Positions 30,022 through 39,202 of a DNA stretch of 64,000 nucleotides are shown piece after piece; position 1 is the first letter of the stretch; every line of letters begins with the position of its first letter. The DNA is from Enterobacter quasihormaechei. GTDB taxonomy: Bacteria > Pseudomonadota > Gammaproteobacteria > Enterobacterales > Enterobacteriaceae. Made by a program: the position numbers and the translations under genes. The notes under the pieces are model-generated. The model made no database searches and had not been told where the DNA came from. It saw nothing but the letters and a program-made list of their open reading frames with translations. The stretch lies in the NCBI RefSeq assembly GCF_004331385.1, contig NZ_SJON01000020.1, positions 1-64,000 of the forward strand, read 5' to 3'.

Positions 30022-30711
30022 TTAAAACATCACCCACGCCACCAGCGGCGCGATTAACACCATCGTCACGCCCGACAGCATCATCACCAGGCTTGCCACC
30101 ACGCCCTCCTGCTGACCGAGTTCATACGAACGCGCCGTTCCCGCACCGTGCGACGCCGCGCCAAAGCCCGCCCCTTTCGCCATCCCTTCCCGAATGGACA
30201 GCCGCAGAAACAGCATATCGCCCACCGCCATGCCGAATACGCCGGTGACGACCACAAACAGCGCCACCAGGTCCGGCTGTCCGCCGAGCGGTTTGGCGGC
30301 CGCCAGCGCAAACGGCGTGGTCACCGAGCGCACGGCCAGGCTGCGCTGAATTTCATCAGAGAGGGTAAACAGCCGCGCCAGCCAGACGGAGCTACAGACC
30401 GCCACTACCGTCGCGGTGACGACCCCCGCGCTGAGCGACATCCAGTGGCGTTTGATAATCGCCAGGTTGTCATACACCGGCACCGCAAAGGCGATAGTCG
30501 CCGGGCCGAGCAGCCACAGCAGCCAGTGGGATTCACCAATGTAGTTCTGCCAGGAGATATGGCCGAAGACCAGCATCAGCACCAGCAGGATGGGTGTGAA
30601 GACCAGCGGCATCAGCGGCAGCGTGCGAAAGCGGCGATACAGGCGCTTGTTGGCAAAGTAGATGGCGACCGTCACGATCAGGCACAGTACGCTTATCTGA
30701 AAGTTAGTCAT
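30022..30711 (-). CDS. CidB/LrgB family membrane protein
   Basis: This 229-residue LrgB-family protein has about six to seven membrane segments and the family motif SVTTPFALAAAKPLGG near 130, with GAASHGAGTARSYE near 185. The LrgB/CidB proteins were described as autolysis modulators in Staphylococcus and more recently as pyruvate or glycolate transport components. It starts within the end of the cidA-like gene (8-base overlap), so both are made together. E. coli K-12 has no copy at this place (its yohJK are paralogues). Confidence 0.88.
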   Translation of the reverse strand: MTNFQISVLCLIVTVAIYFANKRLYRRFRTLPLMPLVFTPILLVLMLVFGHISWQNYIGESHWLLWLLGPATIAFAVPVYDNLAIIKRHWMSLSAGVVTATVVAVCSSVWLARLFTLSDEIQRSLAVRSVTTPFALAAAKPLGGQPDLVALFVVVTGVFGMAVGDMLFLRLSIREGMAKGAGFGAASHGAGTARSYELGQQEGVVASLVMMLSGVTMVLIAPLVAWVMF

Positions 30712-31114
30712 GCTTTTGCCTGCTGATTTCGAACCGGTACACCTTATCCACCACCCAGGCGGTGGCCCCCAGCACCATCAGCGTGCTCAGGGCAATAACC
30801 GCGAGGATGCGCCAGCCGTCGACCATCAGCAGCTGCGCATAGTTCACCACCGCCACCACGGCCGGAACGAAAAACAGCAGCATCTCCGCCAGCAGCCAGC
30901 GCGCGCCGGCGCGCACCCAGCTGAGGGGCAACGCGCGGCAGAGGATTAGCGCCAGCATCAGCACCATCCCCACCAGGTTGGCGGGTAAAGGCAGGTGCAG
31001 CCAGTCGACAAGATATTCCGCAAAAACAAACAGTCCCGCGTAAAGCAGTACCTGAACCGGGACCTGGAGTCGTTGCACAACGGCAGGCGTAACACGGCTT
31101 AACGCCACGGCCAT
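30704..31114 (-). CDS. CidA/LrgA family holin-like membrane protein
   Basis: This 136-residue protein has four hydrophobic segments and the CidA/LrgA signature LPLPANLVGMVLMLALI near 40-57. These small membrane proteins oligomerise in holin-like fashion and work with a CidB/LrgB partner, which here follows with an 8-base overlap. Its promoter must lie in the 100-base divergent region shared with the LysR gene. Confidence 0.87.
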   Translation of the reverse strand: MAVALSRVTPAVVQRLQVPVQVLLYAGLFVFAEYLVDWLHLPLPANLVGMVLMLALILCRALPLSWVRAGARWLLAEMLLFFVPAVVAVVNYAQLLMVDGWRILAVIALSTLMVLGATAWVVDKVYRFEISRQKHD

Positions 31115-31216
31115 GGGTTTTTTCCTCAGAATTGAGACGAGGCGCCAGTATAGTGAGCGTACGTCATCGACTGAAATGAATTAAAATCATCGAAGGTATA
31201 GTTTCGAGGAATAATC

Positions 31217-32104
31217 ATGGACATAAGAACGCTGCGCTATTTTGTCGAGGTGGTTCGCCAGCAAAGTTTTACCCGCGCAGCGGAGAAGTTGTTCGTTACC
31301 CAGCCGACCATAAGCAAGATGCTGAAAAACCTCGAAGACGAGCTGAACTGTACCCTGCTTATTCGTGACGGACGCAAGCTGCTGCTGACCGATACCGGCC
31401 GCGTGGTGTTCGAGCGCGGGCTGGCGATCCTGGCAGAGTTCCGCCAGCTGGAGGCCGAGCTTGGCGACATTAATCACCTGACAAAAGGGCTGCTGCGGCT
31501 CGGCATTCCGCCGATGGTCGGCATGATGATGGCCGGGCCGATAAGCCTCTTCCGCCAGCGCTACCCCGGCGTTGAGCTTAAAATTTCTGAGTTTGGCGGC
31601 CTGACCGTGCAGCAGGCGGTGATGAACGGCGAGCTGGACGTGGCCATGACGGCCCTTCCCGTGGAGGAAGAGAGCGGGCTGGCAACGCTGCCGCTGTTCA
31701 GCCATCCGCTGTGCGTGCTGGTGCCCCGCTCCGGCGACTGGCTGAAAGTTGAGTCGGTGAACCCCGAGCGGCTCGGCGAGCACCCGCTGCTGATTTACAA
31801 CGAAGATTTCGCCTTAAGCCGCCAGCTGATGGCGCTGTTTAATCACCATAACGTGAAGCCCCGCATTGCGGTGCGCAGCGGCCAGTGGGATTTCCTCGCG
31901 GCAATGGTCCAGGCGGGCGTGGGGATTGCCATTCTGCCGCAGCCGATTTGCGAACGGCTGGATAAAAACACGCTGCGCTGGATCCCGCTGGAGAGCGACC
32001 TGCACTGGCAGTTGGGGATGATCTGGCGTGAAGGGGTGTATCTGTCGCACAGCGCACAGGCGTGGCTGCAATGTTGTGAGGGGTTTTGGGTGCGGTCTGA
32101 ATAG
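31217..32104 (+). CDS. LysR family regulator divergent from the cidAB pair
   Basis: This 295-residue LysR-type regulator has an N-terminal helix-turn-helix (MDIRTLRYFVEVVRQQSF..., about 1-60) and an effector domain from about 90. The divergent layout, with a 102-base gap, is the classical arrangement in which a LysR protein controls the neighbouring operon. In Staphylococcus and Bacillus the equivalent CidR/YwbI regulators respond to acetate or overflow metabolism. A CidR-like role is inferred from context; the effector is unknown. Confidence 0.85.
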   Translation: MDIRTLRYFVEVVRQQSFTRAAEKLFVTQPTISKMLKNLEDELNCTLLIRDGRKLLLTDTGRVVFERGLAILAEFRQLEAELGDINHLTKGLLRLGIPPMVGMMMAGPISLFRQRYPGVELKISEFGGLTVQQAVMNGELDVAMTALPVEEESGLATLPLFSHPLCVLVPRSGDWLKVESVNPERLGEHPLLIYNEDFALSRQLMALFNHHNVKPRIAVRSGQWDFLAAMVQAGVGIAILPQPICERLDKNTLRWIPLESDLHWQLGMIWREGVYLSHSAQAWLQCCEGFWVRSE

Positions 32105-32105
32105 T

Positions 32106-32176
32106 GCCGGGTGGCGGCTTCGCCTTACCCGGCCTACGGTTCAAATGTAGGCCCGGTAAGCGCAGCGCCACCGGGC
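32106..32176. repeat. REP pair between the LysR gene and yjcE
   Basis: GCCGGGTGGCGGCTTCG...CCGGCCTAC and GTAGGCCCGGTAAGCG...CCACCGGGC form an inverted pair between convergent genes. It is nearly identical to the pair after yjcO. Confidence 0.88.
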
Positions 32177-32185
32177 AACAACGCG

Positions 32186-33832
32186 CTACTGATTCTCTAT
32201 CAACAGCGCTTCCAGCAGATCCAGATCGTGCAGCAGCTTTTGCAGCGTCTCGTTGCTGATCTGACGCGTCGCGCGCAGGTGATACAGCTCGGCACGCTCG
32301 GAGCGCAGCGCCGCCAGGCGGAAACGGCGCTCGAGGTTCTCTTCCTGCAATGAACTTTCCACGTCGTTACGACCGTCAGCACGACGGCGCAAATTACCAA
32401 TCACGCGTGAACTGACTTCCTTCAGCAGCTGGTTATCAATGTTCTCTTCGGCATCGGCTGCCAGACGCTCCTCCATCTTCTCAATGGCGACAATCGCGAC
32501 TTCCGCCGTCGCCGCGCGGGCAATCCGCTCTTCTTTATGCTGCTGCGAAGAGTCACCCGCATCAATGTGTTGCAGCAGAATCGGCAGCATAATCACGCCG
32601 ACAAACAGCGAGAAGAGGATCACGCCCGCCGCCAGGAACACCAGCTCGTAGCGCGCCGGGAAGACGTCGCCCGTCGGCAGGAGCAGCGGAATGGAGAGCA
32701 CACCGGCAAGAGTGATCGCCCCGCGCACGCCGGCGAAAGAGGCAATCAGCAGCTCGCGCGTGGTCCAGGAGCCGAACTCCATCGGCTTCTTCGTCAGGAA
32801 GCGGACGCTGAACTTTTTCATCGTCCACAGCCAGCCGAAACGCACCAGCATCAGCGCAAGGTAGATGAGCACGATATCGGTAAACAGCATCCAGACTTCA
32901 ACGTTCGGATCGGCTTCTGCCGCGATCAGCGAAGATTCCATAATGCCCGGCAACTGTAGACCCAACAGCAGGAAGACCATGCCGTTGAACACGAATTCCA
33001 GCATCGCCCAGGTACTGTTTGCACGCAGGCGCATCGCCAGCGGCGCGCGGCGCATCACGCCAGAGCGGGTGATGGTCATCCCCGCGGCTACCGCTGCCAG
33101 AATGCCCGACACGCCGATATGTTCGGCAATCAGATAAGAGGCAAACGGCAGCAGGAACAGCAGAACGATTTGCGTCGCCGGTTCATCGCCGCCCCAGCGG
33201 CTGAGGAAGCGCAGCGAACGACCGTACAGCCAGCTCACCACAAAGCCTGCGAGGATCCCGCCAATCGCCACCTTGAAGAATTCCAGGGTCGCGCCACCAA
33301 TGGTAAAGACCATGGTGCCCATGGCTACCGCCACGGCAAACTTCAGGGCCACCAGGCCGGAAGCGTCGTTCATCAACGCTTCACCCTGCAAAATGCCCAT
33401 GATTTTCTTTGGAATGCGCCCTTCGCCTACGATGCCAGACAGCGCCACGGCGTCGGTCGGCGACAGCACGGCGGCCAGCGCAAAGGCGGGAATTAACGGG
33501 ATACCCGGTACGGCCCAGTAGATCAGGAAACCTATCCCGACCACGGTAACGACCACCAGCGCCAGCGCCAGACCGAAGATCTCTCGCCCGTGCTCAAGAA
33601 ATTCGCGCGTCGGCGTTTTCCACCCATCGGCAAACAGCAGCGGCGGGATAAACAGCACGAGGAACAGTTCCGGATCGAACTCCACGTGCAGGCCGAACGT
33701 CGGCCACGCCAGCAGCGCGCCGATGGCTATTTGCATTAAAGGCAGGGGGACCTGGAAGGGCAGTACGCGTGTAACCACCCCGGATAATGAGACCACAAGG
33801 GTCATGATGAGTATTGTGAAGAAAATTTCCAT
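32186..33832 (-). CDS. yjcE: YjcE, CPA1-type Na+/H+ antiporter
   Basis: YjcE is a cation:proton antiporter of the CPA1/NhaP family. The 548-residue product has about twelve membrane segments, with the ion-binding stretch LSPTDAVALSG near 125-135 and GEALMNDASGL near 155. A long charged cytoplasmic tail (from about 430) is rich in Arg and Glu with coiled-coil character, ending in LLHDLDLLEALLIENQ. The cation preference is not established. It is a single gene between a REP pair and a terminator. Confidence 0.92.
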   Translation of the reverse strand: MEIFFTILIMTLVVSLSGVVTRVLPFQVPLPLMQIAIGALLAWPTFGLHVEFDPELFLVLFIPPLLFADGWKTPTREFLEHGREIFGLALALVVVTVVGIGFLIYWAVPGIPLIPAFALAAVLSPTDAVALSGIVGEGRIPKKIMGILQGEALMNDASGLVALKFAVAVAMGTMVFTIGGATLEFFKVAIGGILAGFVVSWLYGRSLRFLSRWGGDEPATQIVLLFLLPFASYLIAEHIGVSGILAAVAAGMTITRSGVMRRAPLAMRLRANSTWAMLEFVFNGMVFLLLGLQLPGIMESSLIAAEADPNVEVWMLFTDIVLIYLALMLVRFGWLWTMKKFSVRFLTKKPMEFGSWTTRELLIASFAGVRGAITLAGVLSIPLLLPTGDVFPARYELVFLAAGVILFSLFVGVIMLPILLQHIDAGDSSQQHKEERIARAATAEVAIVAIEKMEERLAADAEENIDNQLLKEVSSRVIGNLRRRADGRNDVESSLQEENLERRFRLAALRSERAELYHLRATRQISNETLQKLLHDLDLLEALLIENQ

Positions 33833-33946
33833 GCGTTCCCTGTTTGCTGTGTTTCTTTTTAAGCCAAACCTGAGGCGTCGTGCCTCTTATTCTATCCTCT
33901 CCAGAGTAACGCAAAAGGCAACGGGATGAGTCCTGAAAATAAAAAC

Positions 33947-33970
33947 GGGCGGCCTGAGCCACCCGTTTTC
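33947..33970. terminator. stem-loop between ghxP and yjcE
   Basis: AAAACGGGCGG pairs with CCACCCGTTTT around a short loop, with one G-T wobble. It lies just after the ghxP stop, and the minus-strand side continues with T residues, so it probably ends ghxP transcription. Confidence 0.7.
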
Positions 33971-33985
33971 GCATCAATGGATAAT

Positions 33986-35335
33986 TTAGATTGCCCAGCC
34001 GCCCGCGTAGAACGCGACCAGCGCAACGGCGATCACCACGGTGCCGATGTTCAGCTTGCGCCACTCACCGGAGACCAGGCGGCCAATTACCAGCGAGGCG
34101 AAGCCGATCATGATGCCGGTCACGATGTTACAGGTCAGCACGATGAATACTGCGGTGATCAGGCCGGACATGGCGTCGACAAAATCCGCGAAGTCGATTT
34201 TCGCCACGTTGCTCAGCATCAGCAGGCCGACGTACATCAGCGCTGGCGCGGTCGCATACGCAGGCACCAGGTAGGAGAGCGGAGAGAGGAACAGGATCAG
34301 CAGGAACAGCACGCCAACGGTGATGGCCGTCAGGCCGGTTTTGCCGCCTGCTGCCGTACCCGCTGCGGATTCGATGTACACCGCCGCAGGCGCCGCGCCC
34401 ACCAGACCAGAGAAGACGCTGCTCAGGGAGTCGGTGGTCAGCGCTTTGCCACCGTCAATAATCTGGCCGTCTTTATCCAGCAGGTTAGCCTGCCCCGCCA
34501 CCGCGCGGATGGTCCCGGTGGCGTCAAACACCGCCGTCATCACCAGCGCCAGCACGCTTGGCAGAATCACCGGGTTCAGCGCGCCCACGATATCCAGGCT
34601 GCCGATCAGGGAGTTGCCGTTGCCGTCGCTCAGCGACGGCATGGCGAAAATACCGGAGAAGTGAACGGTCGGGTCGAAGATCAGCCCGACGATGGACACG
34701 CAGATAATGGTCAGCAGAATGCCGCCCGGCACCTTCAGTTTTTCCAGGCCGATAATCACCGCCAGCCCCACCAGCGACATGATCACCGGGAAGCTCGCAA
34801 AGTTACCCAGCGCAACCGGCAGACCGTCCAGCGGATTCTTGATGACCAGACCCACGCCGTTGGCGGCAATCAGCAGCAGGAACAGGCCAATACCGATACC
34901 GGTGCCATGCGCCACGCCCTGCGGCAGGTTGCGCAAAATCCAGCTGCGGATGCCGGTGGCAGAAATCACGGTGAACAGCACGCCCATCAGGAACACCGCG
35001 CCGAGCGCTACGGGGACGCTGATCTGCTGGCCCAGCACCAGGCTGAAAGCGGTAAACGCGGTCAGGGAGATGGCGCAGCCGATCGCCAGTGGCAGGTTCG
35101 CCCACAGCCCCATCACGATGGAGCCAACGCCCGCGACCAGACAGGTGGCAACGAAGACCGCCGCGGGCGGGAAGCCGGCTTTACCGAGCATGCCCGGCAC
35201 CACAATGACGGAGTACACCATCGCCAGAAACGTGGTCAGACCGGCAACAACTTCCTGGCGCACGGTGCTGCCGCGAGCAGAAATTTTAAACATGGCGTCA
35301 AGTGAACCGCCGGTACGCGCAGATGGCGTAGACAT
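33986..35335 (-). CDS. ghxP: GhxP guanine/hypoxanthine permease
   Basis: GhxP is a high-affinity guanine and hypoxanthine:H+ symporter of the NCS2/AzgA-like family. The 449-residue protein starts [13 protein letters not shown], as in E. coli, and has about twelve to fourteen membrane segments with [12 protein letters not shown] near 30 and [19 protein letters not shown] near 270. AGGGG lies 9 bases before this ATG; an ATG three codons upstream touches the ribosome site and is less likely. Two PurR-like operators lie 115-175 bases upstream, which fits PurR control. Confidence 0.95.
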   Translation of the reverse strand: MSTPSARTGGSLDAMFKISARGSTVRQEVVAGLTTFLAMVYSVIVVPGMLGKAGFPPAAVFVATCLVAGVGSIVMGLWANLPLAIGCAISLTAFTAFSLVLGQQISVPVALGAVFLMGVLFTVISATGIRSWILRNLPQGVAHGTGIGIGLFLLLIAANGVGLVIKNPLDGLPVALGNFASFPVIMSLVGLAVIIGLEKLKVPGGILLTIICVSIVGLIFDPTVHFSGIFAMPSLSDGNGNSLIGSLDIVGALNPVILPSVLALVMTAVFDATGTIRAVAGQANLLDKDGQIIDGGKALTTDSLSSVFSGLVGAAPAAVYIESAAGTAAGGKTGLTAITVGVLFLLILFLSPLSYLVPAYATAPALMYVGLLMLSNVAKIDFADFVDAMSGLITAVFIVLTCNIVTGIMIGFASLVIGRLVSGEWRKLNIGTVVIAVALVAFYAGGWAI

Positions 35336-35449
35336 AGAAAACATCCCCTGAAAATTTTATAGAAAGTCCGTAAGCGTGGTGGAGACTCCACTGCCAGCGA
35401 AACATCAAATCCTTGTGCTGCGTTTGCGACGAAAGGGGCGCCACAAAAA

Positions 35450-35465
35450 AAGCAAACGTTTAGCT
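35450..35465. promoter_or_regulatory. PurR-like operator 1 upstream of ghxP
   Basis: AAGCAAACGTTTAGCT matches the PurR palindrome ANGCAANCGNTTNCNT with one mismatch. E. coli ghxP belongs to the PurR regulon. Confidence 0.75.
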
Positions 35466-35494
35466 CCGCGCTTACAAAACGGGTGGTCAAATGT

Positions 35495-35510
35495 AGGCAA
35501 ACGATTATCT
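35495..35510. promoter_or_regulatory. PurR-like operator 2 upstream of ghxP
   Basis: AGGCAAACGATTATCT also fits the PurR consensus with one mismatch. It lies 45 bp from the first site in the same orientation, about four helical turns. Confidence 0.65.
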
Positions 35511-35631
35511 AGCCTAATACCCGCCCTTTTCAACTGAACTTTCTCGTTTTTCGCTAAAATGACCTCATGGCGATGAAGAATTAAGCAGAGGATGCGCAAA
35601 CGTTATCGTCCATGCGCAATTTCGTTACATT

Positions 35632-36303
35632 TCACGCCTCGCCGGGAATGGTCAGCGGGCCGCCTTTCTCCAGCGTGGTCTGCCAGCCCGGACGCGCCTC
35701 CACGTTCTGTTTCCATGCCGCTATGTGGCTGAGATTGTCGATGCCGCCCCGCGCCAGCAGGGCGAAGATCGGAAAACTCATCTGGATATCCGCCATGGAC
35801 AGCGCGTCGCCGGCAAACCAAGGGTTTTCGGCAAGATGCGCGTCAATAAAGCGCGCGTGCGTTTCCAGCTGGCGGTTGAGATATGCTTTCTGCACTCCCT
35901 GCCCCAGCGCTTTGCCCAGCGTGCGCAGGCCAAACGGTACCGGAGGCTTGCCGAGGCTGTTAAACACCAGCTTCATTAACAGCAGCGGCATCAGTGATCC
36001 TTCGGCGTAATGCAGCCAGAAACGGTACTGCACCTTGCTGGCGGGATCTAACGGTTTGAATCGTGATTCCGGATCGTACGTTTCCTGAAGATATTCCAGA
36101 ATCGCCCCTGATTCGGCCAGAACCAGTCCGTTATCTTCGAGTACCGGGGATTTTCCCAGCGGATGCACTTTTTTGAGCGAGTCTGGCGCGAGCATGGTTT
36201 TTTCGCGCTGGTAGCGCACGATGTCGTACGTCAGACCCAGCTCCTCCAGCGCCCAGAGGACGCGATGGGAACGAGACTGGTTAAGGTGGTGGACCGTTAG
36301 CAT
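35632..36303 (-). CDS. Glutathione S-transferase family protein
   Basis: This 223-residue protein has the two-domain GST layout. The N-terminal thioredoxin-like domain (1-80) contains HHLNQSRSHRVLWALEEL, HPLGKSPVLEDNG (cis-Pro) and ESGAILEYL, the glutathione-binding motif. The helical C-terminal domain (about 90-220) contains FAGDALSMADIQMSFP. S10 or nearby residues could be catalytic. The substrate is unknown. It sits between ghxP and the small RNA/soxR, where E. coli K-12 has no GST. Confidence 0.87.
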   Translation of the reverse strand: MLTVHHLNQSRSHRVLWALEELGLTYDIVRYQREKTMLAPDSLKKVHPLGKSPVLEDNGLVLAESGAILEYLQETYDPESRFKPLDPASKVQYRFWLHYAEGSLMPLLLMKLVFNSLGKPPVPFGLRTLGKALGQGVQKAYLNRQLETHARFIDAHLAENPWFAGDALSMADIQMSFPIFALLARGGIDNLSHIAAWKQNVEARPGWQTTLEKGGPLTIPGEA

Positions 36304-36419
36304 GATGTTCTCCGGTGATTGCTACTTTTTAACTATAGAAAACTGAACAACTTCACGAAAAAAATTCGGCTAAAATCCGATCGTCTGCGGTGGCAAAAAC
36401 GGCGGCCAGACATAAAATT

Positions 36420-36565
36420 AAAGTGTCAGTACAAACCGGAACCTCCTCCACAAGCTCGACACGAGGGGTACTGATGTCGGGGGAAACCCTCCCGTGAACC
36501 AGCGGGATAGAGAGAAAGACAAAGACCGGAAAAAACTAAAGCGCCCTTAGTGGCGCTTTAGTTCT
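36420..36565 (+). ncRNA. sraL: SraL (RyjA) small RNA
   Basis: The soxR-ghxP intergenic region of E. coli and Salmonella encodes the stationary-phase small RNA SraL/RyjA, transcribed toward the soxR 3' end. Here the matching place and orientation hold a -10-like CATAAAAT just before about 36420. A GTGTCAGTAC-rich 5' part with internal hairpins and an ACTAAAGCGCC/GGCGCTTTAGT terminator stem (about 36535-36562) follow. In Salmonella it targets the chaperone mRNA tig. The identification is by memory of sequence and context. Confidence 0.68.
36535..36563. terminator. bidirectional terminator (SraL and soxR)
   Basis: ACTAAAGCGCC pairs with GGCGCTTTAGT around a short loop. On the minus strand it is followed by TTTTTT, so it can end soxR transcription; on the plus strand TTCTTTA follows for the small RNA. 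Confidence 0.75.
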
Positions 36566-36576
36566 TTATGCTTGTT

Positions 36577-36647
36577 GCCGGGTGGCGCTGCGCTTACCCG
36601 GCCTACATTCCCGGACTTGTAGGCCGGGTAAGCAAAGCGCCACCCCG
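36577..36647. repeat. REP pair between SraL and soxR
   Basis: GCCGGGTGGCGCTGCG...CCCGGCCTAC and GTAGGCCGGGTAAGC...CCACCCCGC form an inverted pair. In E. coli the small RNA nearly touches soxR, so the pair appears to have been gained between them. Confidence 0.85.
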
Positions 36648-36665
36648 CGAAGGGGCCGCAGAATC

Positions 36666-37124
36666 TCAATCCTCCTCCAACAGACGCGCCCCCGTTCCCT
36701 GCTCGCCCAGCCTGTCGCCCGGGTTACGCAGCGGACAGTCGCTACGTGATAAACACCCACAGCCAATGCAGCCGTCCAGTTCATCGCGCAGGGCCACCAG
36801 CGTGTGAATACGACGATCAAGCTCTTCACGCCACTGGGACGATAGCTGCTTCCACTCTTTCGCGCTCAGCGAGTGCCCTTCCGGCAATACGCCGAACGCG
36901 TCGCCGATGGTGGCCAGGGGGATACCGATACGTTGCGCAATTTTGATAATCGCCACGTAGCGGAGCACGTCGCGGGTGTAGCGCCGCTGGTTTCCGGCGT
37001 TACGGATACTTTTTATTAACCCTTTGCTTTCATAGAAGTGGAGCGCCGACACCGCCACGCCGCTTCGCTTCGCTACTTCACCGGGGGTTAACAGCGCTTT
37101 GATGCGCGGTAATCTCTTTTCCAT
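36666..37124 (-). CDS. soxR: SoxR redox-sensing transcriptional activator
   Basis: SoxR is a MerR-family dimer with a [2Fe-2S] cluster; when oxidised by redox-cycling drugs or nitric oxide it activates soxS. The 152-residue protein has the helix-turn-helix [24 protein letters not shown] (about 12-36) and the cluster motif CX2CXCX5C at C119, C122, C124 and C130. It is divergent from soxS and shares the operator. Confidence 0.97.
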   Translation of the reverse strand: MEKRLPRIKALLTPGEVAKRSGVAVSALHFYESKGLIKSIRNAGNQRRYTRDVLRYVAIIKIAQRIGIPLATIGDAFGVLPEGHSLSAKEWKQLSSQWREELDRRIHTLVALRDELDGCIGCGCLSRSDCPLRNPGDRLGEQGTGARLLEED

Positions 37125-37132
37125 AAAACCTC

Positions 37133-37163
37133 TTTACCTCAAGTTAACTTGAGGAATTATACT
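37133..37163 (+). promoter_or_regulatory. soxS promoter with SoxR box and 19-bp spacer
   Basis: CCTCAAGTTAACTTGAGG (37137-37154) is a perfect palindrome, the SoxR box. It lies between -35 TTTACC (37133-37138) and -10 TATACT (37158-37163), which are 19 bp apart. The over-long spacer is what SoxR corrects by bending the DNA, as in other MerR-controlled promoters. Confidence 0.95.
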
Positions 37164-37222
37164 CCCCCGCAGAGAAAACGACGAATCAACCGAGAAAGTT
37201 GTATCTACAGAGGGGCAACCTT

Positions 37223-37549
37223 ATGTCGCATCAGCAAATTATTCAGACGCTTATTGAATGGATTGATGAACATATCGACCAGCCGTTGAACATTGATGTG
37301 GTCGCGAAGAAGTCGGGCTATTCGAAATGGTATTTACAGAGAATGTTCCGCACCGTGATGCATCAAACGCTGGGTGACTACATTCGCCAGCGCAGGCTAC
37401 TGCTGGCGGCGCAGGCGTTACGCTCAACGCAGCGGCCCATTTTTGATATCGCAATGGATCTGGGCTATGTGTCGCAGCAGACCTTTTCCCGCGTCTTCCG
37501 CCGCGAGTTTGACCGGACGCCGAGCGACTACCGCCACCAGCTTAATTAA
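37223..37549 (+). CDS. soxS: SoxS superoxide response activator
   Basis: SoxS is an AraC/XylS-family activator with two helix-turn-helix motifs and no ligand domain. It turns on superoxide and drug-resistance genes (sodA, zwf, micF, acrAB). Length is 108 residues. The recognition part YSKWYLQRMFRTV (about 35-47) and YVSQQTFSRVFRREF (about 82-96) are well conserved. The start MSHQQIIQ matches E. coli; the frame opens 8 codons earlier without good support. Confidence 0.96.
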   Translation: MSHQQIIQTLIEWIDEHIDQPLNIDVVAKKSGYSKWYLQRMFRTVMHQTLGDYIRQRRLLLAAQALRSTQRPIFDIAMDLGYVSQQTFSRVFRREFDRTPSDYRHQLN

Positions 37550-37555
37550 TGCGCG

Positions 37556-39121
37556 TTAACGCGAGGATTGCTGCTGCCAGGCCATAAATGCCTGGGGCGG
37601 CATCGCTTTCGCGAAGTGCCATCCCTGACAATACTGCACGCCTCGCTTCAACAGCCAGCTGACCTGCTCGGCGGTCTCCACCCCTTCCGCAATGGTTTTC
37701 AACCGCAGGCTTTGCGCCATCTCAATGATGTGCTCAGCAATAAGGTGACTGGTGCTGTTAGTGGCTAAGGTATCGATAAAAGATTTATCGATTTTCAGAA
37801 TATCGACGTTCAGGGAATAGAGATTATGCAGGTTTGAGTAGCCGGTTCCGAAGTCATCGATTGCCACCTCATAGCCCGCCTGGCGAAACGCCTGGATAAC
37901 CGGCGTGGTTTTTGGCACGTCGATAAACCCCCGCTCCGTCACCTCTATTTTGATCTGCTGCGCGCGAACCGAGTAAAAGCGGGCTTTATCTGAGATCAGG
38001 GCGATAAGACGCGAAGAGTGGAAATCCGAAGCCGACAGGTTAATCGAGACATACAGCTCGGGATGAGCGGCAAGAAAATACCCAAGATCGCTGAACACCT
38101 CCTCCACGACGTAATCGGTGATGCGCGCGATCATGCCCTCTTTTTCTGCCAGCGGAATAAATTCGGCCGGGCTCATGACCTGCCCGTTAAATCCAGGCCA
38201 GCGCAATAGCGCCTCCGCCCCCACGCACTGATTATTTTTAATATCAATAATGGGCTGATAATGTACGCACAGCTGGCGATTATTCAGCGCCCGGCGCAGA
38301 AGACGGCCAGGCGAATTGAATTCGCGGTGTGTACGCGACCACACCAGCAGAATAATTATGCTGCAAATCATCCCCAACGGTAGCGTCAGGGTAGCCTGGT
38401 GATAAAACGTTTCATAAAAACGGGCACTGGACGTTGAAACGATGGCCGCAATGGGCCGCTGCCCGGATTTCACGATCGTATAAAAACGGTCATCCTGCTG
38501 AAAAGTCGTTTCCTCATGCCGAATCATCGAATGCAATAAAGGGATATTGGCTTTCTGGCTAACGGAAAAGAATGCATTGCTGACGGTGTCATATACTCCC
38601 CACGACAGGGAACGATCGTCTGACATCACCTCACTGTACGATAGCGGGTTAACCACGACGACATAATTTCCGCGCTGCACATATATCATTTTATAGCCAT
38701 TAAAAAATGGCGTATCGCGAAAATAATAGATGGAAACGTCAGGTTTCCGTGTGTAATTGGCCGCGGGGATGGTGTAAGGATGGTCCGGTGTATAAATGGT
38801 TGAACAGAGAAAATTCTGACCTTCAGCATATATTAAATCAGCAACAAAAAGACGACCGCGGGAAACGTTCAACATATATTGACGATGCGCTGGCGTACAA
38901 ACTTTGCCCTGATATTTTTCCGCGTCTTCCCGGGCCAGATCAACCTGTTGAATAACCCGTTCAGTTTTGTTTAAAGCCAGTTCAGCGAACGTGCGCAGCT
39001 GGGAGCTGATTTCCGACTCGGCTCTTAGCTGGGCAAACCATAGCGCAAGCATCACCGGCAGCATAACTACCATGATAATCCCTGCCACTTTGAGCATCTT
39101 GCGCTGCGCGCTACGATTCAT
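37556..39121 (-). CDS. pdeC: PdeC-like cyclic-di-GMP phosphodiesterase (CSS-EAL)
   Basis: This 521-residue protein resembles E. coli PdeC (YjcC). An N-terminal membrane segment (about 12-32) and a second (about 240-260) enclose a periplasmic CSS domain containing NFLCSST, whose cysteine is a redox switch in PdeC. The EAL domain (about 265-515) has GAEALLRW (the EAL motif), SINLSASDFH, IDDFGTGYSNL and AEGVETAEQ, so catalysis is expected. The start MNRSAQRK was chosen by alignment; 27 further codons are open upstream. It lies beside soxS, which in related bacteria activates it. Confidence 0.9.
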   Translation of the reverse strand: MNRSAQRKMLKVAGIIMVVMLPVMLALWFAQLRAESEISSQLRTFAELALNKTERVIQQVDLAREDAEKYQGKVCTPAHRQYMLNVSRGRLFVADLIYAEGQNFLCSTIYTPDHPYTIPAANYTRKPDVSIYYFRDTPFFNGYKMIYVQRGNYVVVVNPLSYSEVMSDDRSLSWGVYDTVSNAFFSVSQKANIPLLHSMIRHEETTFQQDDRFYTIVKSGQRPIAAIVSTSSARFYETFYHQATLTLPLGMICSIIILLVWSRTHREFNSPGRLLRRALNNRQLCVHYQPIIDIKNNQCVGAEALLRWPGFNGQVMSPAEFIPLAEKEGMIARITDYVVEEVFSDLGYFLAAHPELYVSINLSASDFHSSRLIALISDKARFYSVRAQQIKIEVTERGFIDVPKTTPVIQAFRQAGYEVAIDDFGTGYSNLHNLYSLNVDILKIDKSFIDTLATNSTSHLIAEHIIEMAQSLRLKTIAEGVETAEQVSWLLKRGVQYCQGWHFAKAMPPQAFMAWQQQSSR

Positions 39122-39202
39122 TTCCCGCTCTGTATCCCTGCATGATGTACGCCTGTAGCAATGAAGGCCGGCTGCTTTGATAAACAGGCGATTACGTTGC
39201 AT

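Noticed and set aside
33926-35305. A 459-codon frame opposite ghxP
   Set aside because: It is a shadow rich in Gln, His, Asp and Arg, with no domain.
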